Of a stretch of 62,150 nucleotides of DNA, positions 46,507 through 55,997 are shown in pieces. Within the stretch, counting starts at the first letter, position 1; each line of letters opens with the position of its first letter. The stretch lies in NCBI GenBank assembly GCA_019359515.1, contig JAHHHC010000034.1, positions 1-62,150 of the forward strand, written 5' to 3'. The position numbers and the translations under genes are program-made. Source of the stretch: Desmonostoc vinosum HA7617-LM4 (GTDB taxonomy: Bacteria; Cyanobacteriota; Cyanobacteriia; Cyanobacteriales; Nostocaceae). Below the pieces are notes generated by a model, which had not been told where the DNA came from, made no database searches, and saw only the letters and a list, made by a program, of their open reading frames with translations.

Positions 46507-46675
46507 TAGACCTTTTGCAAAAGTCGGATACTCGTCAGAAAATAAATTTTCTGGCTGATAACTCAAGTCGGTTTCAACCGACTAATAACAGTATTTTTAG
46601 TCCGTTTCAACGGACTTTTGCTATTAGGCAGAGACTTGAGTCTCTGACGGTTCAAGTATTTTTGCAAGAAGTCTA
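46507..46675. mobile_element. MITE B, copy 6
   Basis: 169 bp in the same orientation as copy 1, TA at both ends, TC centres in both middle palindromes. It lies 46 bp beyond the stop of the giant hybrid kinase. The intervening 46263-46506 holds no gene that I can support. Confidence 0.9.
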
Positions 46676-46721
46676 ATATTCCCAAATTGTTAAGAAATTG
46701 GAAATACAAGTATTGAGTTTT

Positions 46722-49700
46722 TCACAAATTAAATAATATTGCTGTAGTTACTTCCATAATTTTTTCAAATTGAAAATTCAGAGCTAAATCTGCTAAATAA
46801 TTTTTTAGAGATGTATTGTTTGCAGGGATTTGTTCAATTAATTGAAAAATCAGGTCGTCACTACATTGAGCCGCAGCTTGGTATACTTGTGATACCCATT
46901 CGGCTGACATTTGAGATAGTAAAAGTAATAAATCTTCGGTGGTAATAATTTGTTCTTTGATTTGTTGCCAATGGTCTAATATTTGATTATTTTCTACTTG
47001 ATAAAGATATTCTAATGCCAAGTATTTGCGGAGTACTTCTAGTATTTGTTTTTCTTGAAAGGGCTTGTTAATCAAATCGTTACAGCCTGCTGTGAGTATT
47101 GCTTCTCGTTGTTCCTCGAAGGCGTTGGCAGTCAGGGCAATGATGATAGTATGAGCATTATTTTCATGCCTTATTTCTCTGGCTTTAATCTCCCTTGTGG
47201 CTTCGTAGCCATCCATAATTGGCATCCGCATATCCATAAAAATTAGGTGTGGTTGCCATTCTAGCCATTGAGAAATTGCTTCTTGACCATTTGCAGCTTC
47301 TTGTACAACAAAACCGATGGATGTCAGTAGTTTCACTAATACAATACGACTGTCTGTAACATCGTCAACTACTAAGATCCGATACTCGCCTTGTTCTGGT
47401 GCTAAACCAATAACTCGGCGTTGCGTTTGCTTAATTTCAATTTCGCCTTTTACAGCTAAACCAACCTGAATATCAAAGGTAAATGTACTACCTATACCAA
47501 ATGTGCTGTTAACGCTAATATTTCCGCCCATTAATTGCACATATTTACGGCTAATTGCCAAACCTAATCCTGTTCCCTGTTGTGATTTTTTTCCGGTTTC
47601 TGTTTGTCCAAAAGCTTCAAAAAGTAAGTCAATTTCTTGCAGAGAAATACCTGAACCTGTGTCTTGTATCTCGAAAGTTAGGGACTGGGGATTAGGGATT
47701 GGGTTTTGGGGGAGAACTTTCCCAGTATCCAGTTTCACACGCAACGTCACTCTCCCAGTTTCAGTAAACTTAATCGCATTTCCTAAGAGGTTGATTAAAA
47801 CTTGACGCAGTTTGCTTTCGTCAGTTTGTACATATTGGGGAATATCAGGCGCATATTCAAATATTAGTTGTAAACCCTTGGAAACAGCGCGGAAGCGCAG
47901 CATTTCTTCTAAGTTGTCTAAAAGATGAATCAAGTCAAAACTAGTAACGGTTAATGTAGTTCTACCGGCTTCGATTTTTGACATTTCTAAAATGTCGTTG
48001 ATTAAGTTAAGTAAATGCTCACCAGCACGATTGATAATTACTAAGTTATCTTGATGTTCTTTAGATAAGGAATGATCATGATTCATGAGTTGGGTGAAGC
48101 CAAGGATAGCGTTAAGCGGGGTACGTAATTCATGACTCATGTTGGCCAGAAATTCGCTTTTGGCGCGGTTGGCAGCATCAGCAGCGATGACGGCTTCTTG
48201 TAGTGCTTGTGACTGTCTTTGAGTTTGTGCTAGCAATTGTGCCTGCTGTAAGGCAACTCCTAACTGATTGCCAATTTGCACTGCGATGTTGACTTCTCCT
48301 GTTTTCCATTGGCGGAAACTGGAATTTTGATAACTTGCTAATAATCCCCAAAGTTGACTACCACACAATATGGGGACAATAATATAGGCTTTTGCCTGAA
48401 AACGCTCTAGGAGGTTGATGTATGTAGGGTGAAATCCTGCTTTGTAAATGTCTGAAACGCAGGAAAAACCAGGGCCTTGTGTGTATATACCACCTGGGGT
48501 TGATTGCAAGTAAGTATTTTCTACTTGATTGTTGTTGCCGTCCCACATTTTTAAAATACAACGGCCATTTTGCAGAACGTCCTGTATGAGATTGGGGTCA
48601 TTTTTGTGTTCTTCTATTAGAGAAATCCAATCGTTTCCCACGGACTCAGAGACAAATTCACCACTCCAAGAGGCATCGAAACGATAGACAACAACCCGAT
48701 CGCAATTGAGAACTTGGCGTAATTCTTCGGTTGTAGCCGCAAAGATGGTTTCTAAATCCAATGTCTGACGCATTCTTTGAATGACTTGGGCGATCGCTCT
48801 TTCGCGTTCTGCGCTCTCGCATAAAGCTTCTTCTGCTAGTTTTCTTTCGGTAATATCTGTGATTGTTCCGATATAGCCTTTAATCTCTCCGTTATCGCCA
48901 AATTCCGGCATTGCTTGACAAATTACCCAGACAATTGTAGCATTTTCACGTATAAATCGATGTTCATATTTATAGGAAATTTTAGCAACTCTTGCTGCTT
49001 CCCATGTCTGCAATAGCTGCTCAAGATCATCTGGATGTACTGTCTTTGACCAACCTGTTCCTAGAGACTGTTCTAAGCTGCACCCGGTAATCTCAGTCCA
49101 ACGCTGATTTAAATATAAGATGTTACCCTCTGTGTCCGAGTGGAATATACAAGCTGGTGAGGTTTCGGCTAATAGTTGATATCGTTGTCTACCTTCTTGT
49201 AGGGCTAGCTCTGCTAACTTGCGATCGCTGATATCTGCCCAATAACCCACGCATTCTATGGGGTTGCCAACCTCGTCACGAATTAACCTCACTTTATCGT
49301 AAAACCAGTGATAGGTTCCGTCAGCGTGCAACCACCGATATTCATAAGAACTGTACTCTTGCTCGAAAACCTGTGAAAATCTTCCTAAAATGCTATCAAC
49401 ATCTTCAGGATGCACATGAGCAAGCCAAAAGCTAGAATTTTCTCTAAATTCCCGCGCTTCGTAGCCTGTCATGTCCTTCACATTCTCACTGATGAAAGTA
49501 GCACCGAGATCCCCTGAAATTTTACTGCTATAAATCACTACAGGGCTAGAGGTGAGCAAATATTGCAGACGTTTGCTTGCTAAGCGTAGTTCTTGTTCAG
49601 CACGTTTTTGATCGCTAATTTCTACCATGACTGTACCTACACCAGAGGGGCGATCATCTTCACCTGGAATAGGAAAGTAAGAAACAAGAAAGTGGCGGGT

Positions 49701-52700
49701 AATATTTGGTTGCCTCGGTGATGTACCGCTCAATTCTTGATGGAGAATAGGTTTACCAGTTAAAAGTACTTGTTCATATATTGGCTCTACTAAAGGGGCA
49801 ATGTGAGGTAAAATTTCTTGAACAGTCTTACCAATATGTTCTGATTGTGGTATTTCGTTAATCTCTGCCAACAATTGGTTAATTTGCACGAACCGCAGTT
49901 GATTATCTAAAATGTTCATGCCTACAGGAGCGCTGCTGAAAAAGGCATTGAGGCGGGCTTCTCTAAGCGCTAATTCTCGTTCTAGTGTTTTGCGCTCAGT
50001 GATATCTTTGTGCGTTCCCGTCATCCGCAAAGGCATACCTGACTCGTCACGCTCAAAAATTTGACCGCGAGATTGAATCCACTTCCACTCTTTTGAGGCA
50101 CAAAGCATTCGGAATTCTACTTCGTAAACTGGGCTATCACCAAAAAGATGAGCGTTTAAGGCTGAGTTAACTACGAGTAAATCTTCAGGATGGATCAATT
50201 GTTTAATCGCTTGCAAGTTATCTGCAATTTCGTGTTCTCCGTACCCTAGCATCTTTGTCCACCGCCAATCGCGATAGATTTTGCCGCTGCTCAGATTCCA
50301 ATCCCATAGCCCCAAATCACTGGCTTCTAAGGCGAGATGCAAACGTTCTTCACTTTGTCTGTGGGCTGCTTCTATTTGTTTGCGTTTCATTAGTCCGCCT
50401 AATTGGGCAGCGACTGCACTTACTAAAAAGAGTAAGCGCTTATCTACTGACATAGAACTGCGTTTAAAAAATACCAAAACAGCAAGTATCTGGTTGCCGG
50501 CTAATATTGGTACACCAAAACCAGCTTTTAAACCGACTTTTGCCGCTTGTTGCGATCGCAAAAAAGTTGGTTCTGTAGCCTGGGAAACATCTTCTATCCA
50601 CTCTGGCTTTTTGCTTTGCCAAACTCGCCCTGGTAGTCCCATACCAGAGGCAAATGTCACATTTTGACTGTGGCGGCCGAATTCTTTTAAATCGATTTGG
50701 TCGCCGTACCAACACAAACTATGTTGAAGAACGGTAGCATCTTCATTAGGTATCCATGCTTCACCAAAATCCCAGTAAATAGTGTTACAAATTAAGCCCA
50801 AAACGAGTTTTAAGGCGTCATTGACATTAATAGCGCGAGTCATGGCTTGAGTTGTCAACAACAGTAAACGGCTTTCATTTTCTGCTTGTTTACGCTCTGT
50901 GATGTCTTTAGCTGTACCAAGTACGTACTGTTGCCCATCAATCTCGATCATTTCAGCACTAAACAAGGTCGTTTTAATTTCTCCAGTTGCATTGCAGACA
51001 TCAACTTCATAGTTGCGAATAGCTTTTGTCTGTTGGAGGATTTGGGCGAGGAAATCATATTCTGCTTGCTTTGCCCAAATATTTAATTCATCGTTAGTGC
51101 GACCAATAACTTGAGAACGAGAATAACCAAAAAATCGACAAAAACTGTCGTTAACTTCGATATAACGTTTTTCTGGAACAGTTACTAAGGCGATTGGATC
51201 TGGAGATGATCTAAAAGCTGATGCTAGTTTTTCTTCAGAAATGCGTTGGGCTACTTCTGCACGTTGGCGTTCTCGTGCTTCCAGCACTAGAGATACTAAA
51301 TTTCCCAAAGAACGAGCAAAATTTTGATCTTCCAGTGTCCAATAATGGATCATTTGCACTGCTTCTAAACACAAAACCCCCACTGTTTTTCCTGCCAGCC
51401 TGATTGGTGTATCGAGCATGGAAGTAATATTTAATGGGGTTAAGTAAGACTGGGAAAATTCTCTGGTTCTGGGATCGGTATGGGCATCATCTGCGGCGAT
51501 TTGTTGGTCTTGCTGCAAAGCTTGGAAATAAGCTGGATAATCTGCCTCCGATAAAGCAAATCCTTCGCTATGTTGATTGCAATGTTGCTCAAATAGATCG
51601 AGGCATTGAATACTACTGCCTGTTTGGTCATATAGCCAAATACTAGCTCGTTCTATGCCAAGATTCTTGACACCTACTTCTGTGATTTCACTAAAAGCGG
51701 CTTTTAAATCGCCCTGATAAAGCACTTGACTTTTGGCAAGTTCTGTTAATACCAGGTTATGATTGTGGAGCTTGATGGTGCTTTCTGCCTGTTGGCGCTG
51801 TGTGATATTGCTAGCTGTACCTGTTGCCCCAATCACTAAACCTTCTTCGTTACGTAAGGCGATCGCATTAAACATTAAATAAATCAAACCACCATCTTTA
51901 GTTATGCAGGTAGTTTCATGCTGGAAGATAGGCTCTCCTTGTAGCACGTGTTGGAAAGTCGCCTGATCTTGAGCAATTTGTGCAGGTAATATAAAGTCAG
52001 CCATAGCACGCCCAATCATTTCTTGGGGTTCATAGCCATAAATTTGTTTGACGGCTGGGTTAACAAAAGTAATTACACCTTTGGTGTCCACCGACCAGAT
52101 CATGTCTTGACATGTCTCAACTAAAAGGCGATATTTACTTTCACTGGCTTTGAGGGCAGCTGCAACCGCAAGGCGACTTTCCAACGCAGTTTGACCGCAG
52201 GTATCATCAATATCCATCAACTCTAGTTGTTGATATTGATGATTAAACTCAAGTACAATCTTTTGATAATCTTGAATTTTCAATTGCAGTTTATTATTTT
52301 GCTCTTTTAACTGGTGTTGGAACTTATAATTATTGATTTGATATTCTATTCTAACTAAAACTTCTTCTACCTGAAATGGTTTAGTAATATAGTCTACACC
52401 GCCCATTTTAAAAGCTTCAATTTTTACAGAAACATCATGCAATGCACTAATAAAAACTACTGGAATGTTTATCTGAGTAGCTTGAATTTGTTGACAAACT
52501 TCATAGCCATCGATTTCTGGTTTGTCGCTGTTCAACAAAATTAAATCGGGTGGAGCTGATTGTACTATTGCCGCAGCAATTAAACTTTTAGTTACAACCT
52601 CAACCACATATCCGCTTTGAGACAAAATAGCAAACAAATCTTGGAGATTTTCTGATGAGTCGTCAACGATTAAGATACTTCCTAAACTTGCCATTAGTAC

Positions 52701-52712
52701 ATTGCTATCCAT
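46722..52712 (-). CDS. Giant multi-PAS/GAF hybrid histidine kinase
   Basis: 1996 residues. Order by eye: receiver (1-120, ILIVDDSSENLQD), PAS, GAF (about 315-480), PAS, GAF (630-780), four PAS (790-1300), GAF (1305-1490), HisKA with FLANMSHELRTPLNAILGF (His near 1527), ATPase (about 1630-1760, with DTGSGISL and GTGLGLAIS), second receiver (Asp near 1825, FMDMRMPIMDG), and a 100-residue helical tail. The third GAF resembles cyanobacteriochrome GAFs but reads HPTYINLL where bilin-binding forms have Cys. Residues about 1659-1679 (LPQNPIPNPQSLTF) are translated heptamer repeat. Probably a soluble integrator of several signals; its output partner is unknown. Confidence 0.92.
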   Translation of the reverse strand: MDSNVLMASLGSILIVDDSSENLQDLFAILSQSGYVVEVVTKSLIAAAIVQSAPPDLILLNSDKPEIDGYEVCQQIQATQINIPVVFISALHDVSVKIEAFKMGGVDYITKPFQVEEVLVRIEYQINNYKFQHQLKEQNNKLQLKIQDYQKIVLEFNHQYQQLELMDIDDTCGQTALESRLAVAAALKASESKYRLLVETCQDMIWSVDTKGVITFVNPAVKQIYGYEPQEMIGRAMADFILPAQIAQDQATFQHVLQGEPIFQHETTCITKDGGLIYLMFNAIALRNEEGLVIGATGTASNITQRQQAESTIKLHNHNLVLTELAKSQVLYQGDLKAAFSEITEVGVKNLGIERASIWLYDQTGSSIQCLDLFEQHCNQHSEGFALSEADYPAYFQALQQDQQIAADDAHTDPRTREFSQSYLTPLNITSMLDTPIRLAGKTVGVLCLEAVQMIHYWTLEDQNFARSLGNLVSLVLEARERQRAEVAQRISEEKLASAFRSSPDPIALVTVPEKRYIEVNDSFCRFFGYSRSQVIGRTNDELNIWAKQAEYDFLAQILQQTKAIRNYEVDVCNATGEIKTTLFSAEMIEIDGQQYVLGTAKDITERKQAENESRLLLLTTQAMTRAINVNDALKLVLGLICNTIYWDFGEAWIPNEDATVLQHSLCWYGDQIDLKEFGRHSQNVTFASGMGLPGRVWQSKKPEWIEDVSQATEPTFLRSQQAAKVGLKAGFGVPILAGNQILAVLVFFKRSSMSVDKRLLFLVSAVAAQLGGLMKRKQIEAAHRQSEERLHLALEASDLGLWDWNLSSGKIYRDWRWTKMLGYGEHEIADNLQAIKQLIHPEDLLVVNSALNAHLFGDSPVYEVEFRMLCASKEWKWIQSRGQIFERDESGMPLRMTGTHKDITERKTLERELALREARLNAFFSSAPVGMNILDNQLRFVQINQLLAEINEIPQSEHIGKTVQEILPHIAPLVEPIYEQVLLTGKPILHQELSGTSPRQPNITRHFLVSYFPIPGEDDRPSGVGTVMVEISDQKRAEQELRLASKRLQYLLTSSPVVIYSSKISGDLGATFISENVKDMTGYEAREFRENSSFWLAHVHPEDVDSILGRFSQVFEQEYSSYEYRWLHADGTYHWFYDKVRLIRDEVGNPIECVGYWADISDRKLAELALQEGRQRYQLLAETSPACIFHSDTEGNILYLNQRWTEITGCSLEQSLGTGWSKTVHPDDLEQLLQTWEAARVAKISYKYEHRFIRENATIVWVICQAMPEFGDNGEIKGYIGTITDITERKLAEEALCESAERERAIAQVIQRMRQTLDLETIFAATTEELRQVLNCDRVVVYRFDASWSGEFVSESVGNDWISLIEEHKNDPNLIQDVLQNGRCILKMWDGNNNQVENTYLQSTPGGIYTQGPGFSCVSDIYKAGFHPTYINLLERFQAKAYIIVPILCGSQLWGLLASYQNSSFRQWKTGEVNIAVQIGNQLGVALQQAQLLAQTQRQSQALQEAVIAADAANRAKSEFLANMSHELRTPLNAILGFTQLMNHDHSLSKEHQDNLVIINRAGEHLLNLINDILEMSKIEAGRTTLTVTSFDLIHLLDNLEEMLRFRAVSKGLQLIFEYAPDIPQYVQTDESKLRQVLINLLGNAIKFTETGRVTLRVKLDTGKVLPQNPIPNPQSLTFEIQDTGSGISLQEIDLLFEAFGQTETGKKSQQGTGLGLAISRKYVQLMGGNISVNSTFGIGSTFTFDIQVGLAVKGEIEIKQTQRRVIGLAPEQGEYRILVVDDVTDSRIVLVKLLTSIGFVVQEAANGQEAISQWLEWQPHLIFMDMRMPIMDGYEATREIKAREIRHENNAHTIIIALTANAFEEQREAILTAGCNDLINKPFQEKQILEVLRKYLALEYLYQVENNQILDHWQQIKEQIITTEDLLLLLSQMSAEWVSQVYQAAAQCSDDLIFQLIEQIPANNTSLKNYLADLALNFQFEKIMEVTTAILFNL

Positions 52713-52853
52713 ATTCGTAATTCGTAATTCGTAATGACGCGACGCTCCTGTGTCGCTCTAAGCGAAGCTATGCCGCAGGCTTTACGCTGACGCTCGTACC
52801 GACGCTCGAGGACTCGCTACCGCTTCGCTAACGCTAACGCTGCGAAGCAACAG
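52713..52853. repeat. Repeat C, third and longest copy
   Basis: It begins right at the kinase start codon with three attcgta units, then gcgacgctcctg, aagcgaagctatgccgcagg, gacgctcgaggactcgctac and cgcttcgctaacgct. It therefore forms the whole 5' leader of the kinase gene; any promoter must lie within or beyond it. Confidence 0.8.
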
Positions 52854-52855
52854 AT

Positions 52856-53299
52856 TTATTGCTGCCTCTCAACATGAATTTTTCCTAAGAAAAACGAAAG
52901 ACTAATAATGTACATGAATACAGTGAAAGGAAATACGTATGCAATCCTCCAGTGAGGAGGATGACTGCTCACATCAATCAAGTGAGACTGAATAAATGAA
53001 TAGCAAGCTGAGCCTTGTTTCCAACCGTAACAATTTGCTGGGCTGGTAAGAATAATTAAGAGTTGAAAGACTACACTTACATATAATGGTAATTTCCGAT
53101 ATCGAAGCATCTCTCGGCGATACTTGAGATTAAAATTAATCAGATAGAGAATACAAACTAGATAAAACGGTAGAAGGATGAATAAATAAACAAGCCAAGC
53201 AGGAATTGTAAAAGAAGTTGTCAAGTAAATAACTAGGCTCACAAGCGTATATAAAGCAAAAAATGTACTAAACTTCCAGATAGAAATGGTTGCTGACAT
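52856..53299 (-). CDS. Small polytopic membrane protein
   Basis: 147 residues with four hydrophobic segments (about 8-30, 32-55, 70-88 and 120-140), cysteines in ANCYGWKQGSACYSF between segments three and four, and a basic stretch KYRREMLRYRK on the inner side. No recognised domain. The upstream gene at 53308 ends 8 bp before its start, so the two are likely co-transcribed. The stop lies just 3 bp from repeat C. Confidence 0.65.
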   Translation of the reverse strand: MSATISIWKFSTFFALYTLVSLVIYLTTSFTIPAWLVYLFILLPFYLVCILYLINFNLKYRREMLRYRKLPLYVSVVFQLLIILTSPANCYGWKQGSACYSFIQSHLIDVSSHPPHWRIAYVFPFTVFMYIISLSFFLGKIHVERQQ

Positions 53300-53307
53300 G
53301 ATAATTA

Positions 53308-54012
53308 TTATACTTGACGCGTGCGTAATAACTCAGTATATGCTGTCGCTGTATCTTTCATATATTGATACTCTTCTCTAATTTTTTTATACTGATTATC
53401 AATAGCAAAGCCATCATCTGGAAGCAAATTCGGATCATATCCTGCGACTTGTTTGCCAATTAAAACTTCTCTAATAAAACCAATATAAACTTGTTGTAAT
53501 TCTTCAGCTTTATCCAGTAAGTTTTCAACTTGAAATAATGCTCTTTGATAAACTCCACGTTGATTGACATAAAATTCTGATGTAGTCACTAGCTCAAGTA
53601 ATTCGTTGATTTTGTGCCATTGCTTTTTTAAATTTAAAATCTCTGGCTCAACAAATTGAATATGTTCTTTAATCAAGAAGACTAATTCTTGCGCTACTTT
53701 GATATTTGCTTTGCTGCGTACATCTGTTTTTTCTAAATCTGGAATACGTATAGATTGATGATCATGCCATGAATAAATGTATTGAACGCCTTCAGGTGTT
53801 AGCTTCGGAAAAACAACCCGAATTCTCCGATTTTCATTAACTTCAACAAAGATACCCAACTTCCCTAAAGGTAAATTCGGGTAACGAACATCCGCACCAT
53901 CAACTTCTACTACTAAGTTACTTTTAATTCGCTTGATTTTTTGATTGGGATAGAAGAAAAACCAATATATTCCAGCGAGAAGAATTCCAGTAAATAAGAT
54001 AGTTGTAATCAT
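53308..54012 (-). CDS. Membrane-anchored protein of unknown function
   Basis: 234 residues. One N-terminal membrane helix (TTILFTGILLAGIYWFFFYP), then a basic turn, a beta-rich segment with VEVDGADVRYPNLPLGKLGIF, and a long helical region (about 100-225) likely to form a coiled coil. The soluble part would face the cytoplasm given the positive residues after the helix. Pairs with the membrane protein immediately downstream. Family not recognised. Confidence 0.65.
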   Translation of the reverse strand: MITTILFTGILLAGIYWFFFYPNQKIKRIKSNLVVEVDGADVRYPNLPLGKLGIFVEVNENRRIRVVFPKLTPEGVQYIYSWHDHQSIRIPDLEKTDVRSKANIKVAQELVFLIKEHIQFVEPEILNLKKQWHKINELLELVTTSEFYVNQRGVYQRALFQVENLLDKAEELQQVYIGFIREVLIGKQVAGYDPNLLPDDGFAIDNQYKKIREEYQYMKDTATAYTELLRTRQV

Positions 54013-54113
54013 CGGAGGCTATTTTGTACTTGATAAAGTTCCTGTTGAAAGCTTCAGTACAAATTATACGTTGTAATTCCTGATCAGGGATACTATAGTT
54101 ATTTACGTGTAAT

Positions 54114-54692
54114 CTAATCTGGGAAAGCCACACCTGTCATGGGATCGCGGATATATAGCCCTAGTGTAAGACTACGCATGACTTCATCCCAAACTGGTGT
54201 TAATTGTTCTGCTTGATCTGCCCAATAATCGAATGTAATCAAGCACTGAACATTCGAGCCTAAACCAATGCAAGTCCGAGAAAAAGCTTCGCGTGGTTCT
54301 GCTTGGGTGTCGATAAACTTAATCTCTGTCCACACAATCCTAGCGGTTTGGCGCTTGACGGTAAAAATTTCTCCCCTAGCAATGACATCGCGACTGTCAT
54401 CTTCCATGACTTTCCTCAAAGTAGATTTGAGCGGAAACTGGCTCCAATCATTGGGTGGCAGACGGTTGAAAGATACTTCTAGGCAGCAATCATCCTTGGG
54501 TGGTTTTTTATCGAGAAACTTGAACGATTTTTCTTGTGGCTCAAAAACCCAATTCTGAGGAACATTGAAGCGAACAGCCCCCCGATTGGCAACAAAGATT
54601 TTGTAGCCTGATGGAGATTCCCAGCGATGATCTGGTTTGAGTTCAAGTGTTTCTTTAATCCACTGGAGATTGCTTTTCTTACGCTTTGCCAT
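54114..54692 (-). CDS. Hypothetical soluble protein
   Basis: 192 residues from the ATG at 54692, which opens with a plausible basic start MAKRKKSNLQWIKETLEL; longer versions from 54713 or 54788 would overlap the acetyltransferase end. The body contains GAVRFNVPQNWVFEPQEKSF and PPKDDCCLEVSFNRLP, a pattern like stress-related or PsbP-fold domains in which a strand ends in P-x-x-W. No catalytic motif. The start was chosen by composition, since no clear ribosome-binding site is present. Confidence 0.65.
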   Translation of the reverse strand: MAKRKKSNLQWIKETLELKPDHRWESPSGYKIFVANRGAVRFNVPQNWVFEPQEKSFKFLDKKPPKDDCCLEVSFNRLPPNDWSQFPLKSTLRKVMEDDSRDVIARGEIFTVKRQTARIVWTEIKFIDTQAEPREAFSRTCIGLGSNVQCLITFDYWADQAEQLTPVWDEVMRSLTLGLYIRDPMTGVAFPD

Positions 54693-54760
54693 AGTGTTTT
54701 TACAAATCTGCATAAAGAAGGCGATCGCTTTCTTTGTTAATGCTATCAAATTGCTAATTA

Positions 54761-55258
54761 TTAGACTACGCCAATCTCCCACCTCCACAGTTTTCCATCT
54801 TCAACATCGATAAACTCAGATACTCTGGTCATGCCACATTTTTCTAATACTCTAGTCGATGCACTTGGCTGTGCTAATGTGTGAGCGCACACACATTCAA
54901 CTAACTCTGAGGTAAAGGCGATTTTCATCAGTTGCTCAACCATTGAAGTTGCGAAACCTCTACCTTGATAATTTGGGGCTACAGAGTAACCAATCTCAAC
55001 GGTGCGCTGGAAATCGGGAACAGATTTAAAGCCTCCAAACCCAACTAGTATCTGCTGGGGGTCAAATACTAGCAGATACGGTAGCCACGGAGACCAAGTT
55101 TGCGAAGTTTGCATCATCTTCAAACTGTAATCAAGTGCCCCTGCAAAAGGTAAGTACCCATCAGCTACTTGCAGACCATAGGCTGTCAAAAAAGCATCTG
55201 CCCCTGCAATCAGCTTTTCAATGTGTGCAACAGAGCAAGGAACAATTTTTACATCCAT
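54761..55258 (-). CDS. GNAT family N-acetyltransferase
   Basis: 165 residues. Acetyl-CoA binding motif A is VAPNYQGRGFATSMVEQL (Q-x-x-G-x-G/A), preceded by the beta strand VGFGGFKSV and TVEIGY, followed by AHTLAQPSASTRVLEKCGM, the motif B region seen in RimJ/RimL-like enzymes. It transfers an acetyl group to an amine of unknown identity. It may be transcribed with the hypothetical gene at 54114. Confidence 0.88.
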   Translation of the reverse strand: MDVKIVPCSVAHIEKLIAGADAFLTAYGLQVADGYLPFAGALDYSLKMMQTSQTWSPWLPYLLVFDPQQILVGFGGFKSVPDFQRTVEIGYSVAPNYQGRGFATSMVEQLMKIAFTSELVECVCAHTLAQPSASTRVLEKCGMTRVSEFIDVEDGKLWRWEIGVV

Positions 55259-55333
55259 GATTGAGATTTTCTCGCCTTGCCAGATGTGACTAAGCTAACT
55301 AATATCACAATACAGAATTTTTCTGAATATCAT

Positions 55334-55385
55334 CACCATAGCGATCGCTCCATTCACCAGTAATCTGCGATAATTTTCTTGATGA
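55334..55385 (-). pseudogene. Duplicated fragment of mfd
   Basis: About 50 bp nearly identical to 56306-56357 inside mfd, in the same orientation, including caccatagcgatcgctccat. In mfd this encodes [15 protein letters not shown]. There is no surrounding similarity, so it is a stranded fragment in the intergenic region. Confidence 0.7.
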
Positions 55386-55455
55386 TATATCTTGCAGTAG
55401 TTAAGGGCAGTTAGATATTACAAATCATGGTTTTTGGCAGCTTCAGTAGCTGTGC

Positions 55456-55558
55456 TAAGCTAAAAAACATCTAAATTACATAATCAAATTAAATAAAACT
55501 CTTGTGGGGTGGGCATCTTGCCCGCCCTAATTATGCAAGTTATATGTGGAACAGCTTA
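55456..55558. repeat. Repeat A, copy 3
   Basis: 103 bp, almost identical to 4066-4168 and 5326-5428 although about 50 kb away. Ends TAAGCTAAAAAACAT and GGAACAGCTTA. Confidence 0.88.
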
Positions 55559-55639
55559 CTAAAGACATGAAACTGTGAAAAAGAGCTTTGAGTTACCTAG
55601 CACTAACATACCTGCCAGACTCCTACTTCACTTACCTCT

Positions 55640-55843
55640 ATGCCCGAAGTGATTGAGATACCCCTTGAATTGACCCACTTTCAACTCCCTAAAGCTGTTC
55701 ATGCTCGTCTTCAGATGTTGCTAGATCGTCAAGATGCTGGTGAAACATTAACTCTCCTGGAATGGCAAGAGGCAGAGAGCTTAGTCGAATTAGCTGAGTT
55801 TCTATCTCTGCTGCATCTACGGTCACAAAGGGTGGCGAAGTAA
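55640..55843 (+). CDS. Small helical protein, possible antitoxin-like partner
   Basis: 67 residues: MPEVIEIPLELTHFQLPKAV then HARLQMLLDRQDAGETLTLL and a terminal LLHLRSQRV helix. I recall this short family in cyanobacteria directly upstream of an HNH-endonuclease-like gene starting MVTIPTSLRQL. The next start lies 7 bp downstream and begins with exactly those residues, which supports the pairing. No DNA-binding motif is certain. Confidence 0.6.
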   Translation: MPEVIEIPLELTHFQLPKAVHARLQMLLDRQDAGETLTLLEWQEAESLVELAEFLSLLHLRSQRVAK

Positions 55844-55850
55844 ACCATAG

Positions 55851-55958
55851 ATGGTCACAATCCCCACATCTTTACGTCAATTGAATCGTTTAATCATACT
55901 GGCAATTCGGGCAGAGGAAGAATTGCTTGGTCGTCACCCACCACCACAGCAATCATAA
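55851..55958 (+). pseudogene. 35-codon remnant starting like an HNH endonuclease
   Basis: It begins MVTIPTSLRQL, the opener I remember from HNH proteins paired with the preceding gene, then continues NRLIILAIRAEEELLGRHPP and stops. None of the Cys or His residues of an HNH domain are present. It could be a truncated partner or an unrelated small protein. Confidence 0.4.
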
Positions 55959-55997
55959 ATGTTTAGAGTATAAAAAGGTATAAAGTAAAACTACTAC

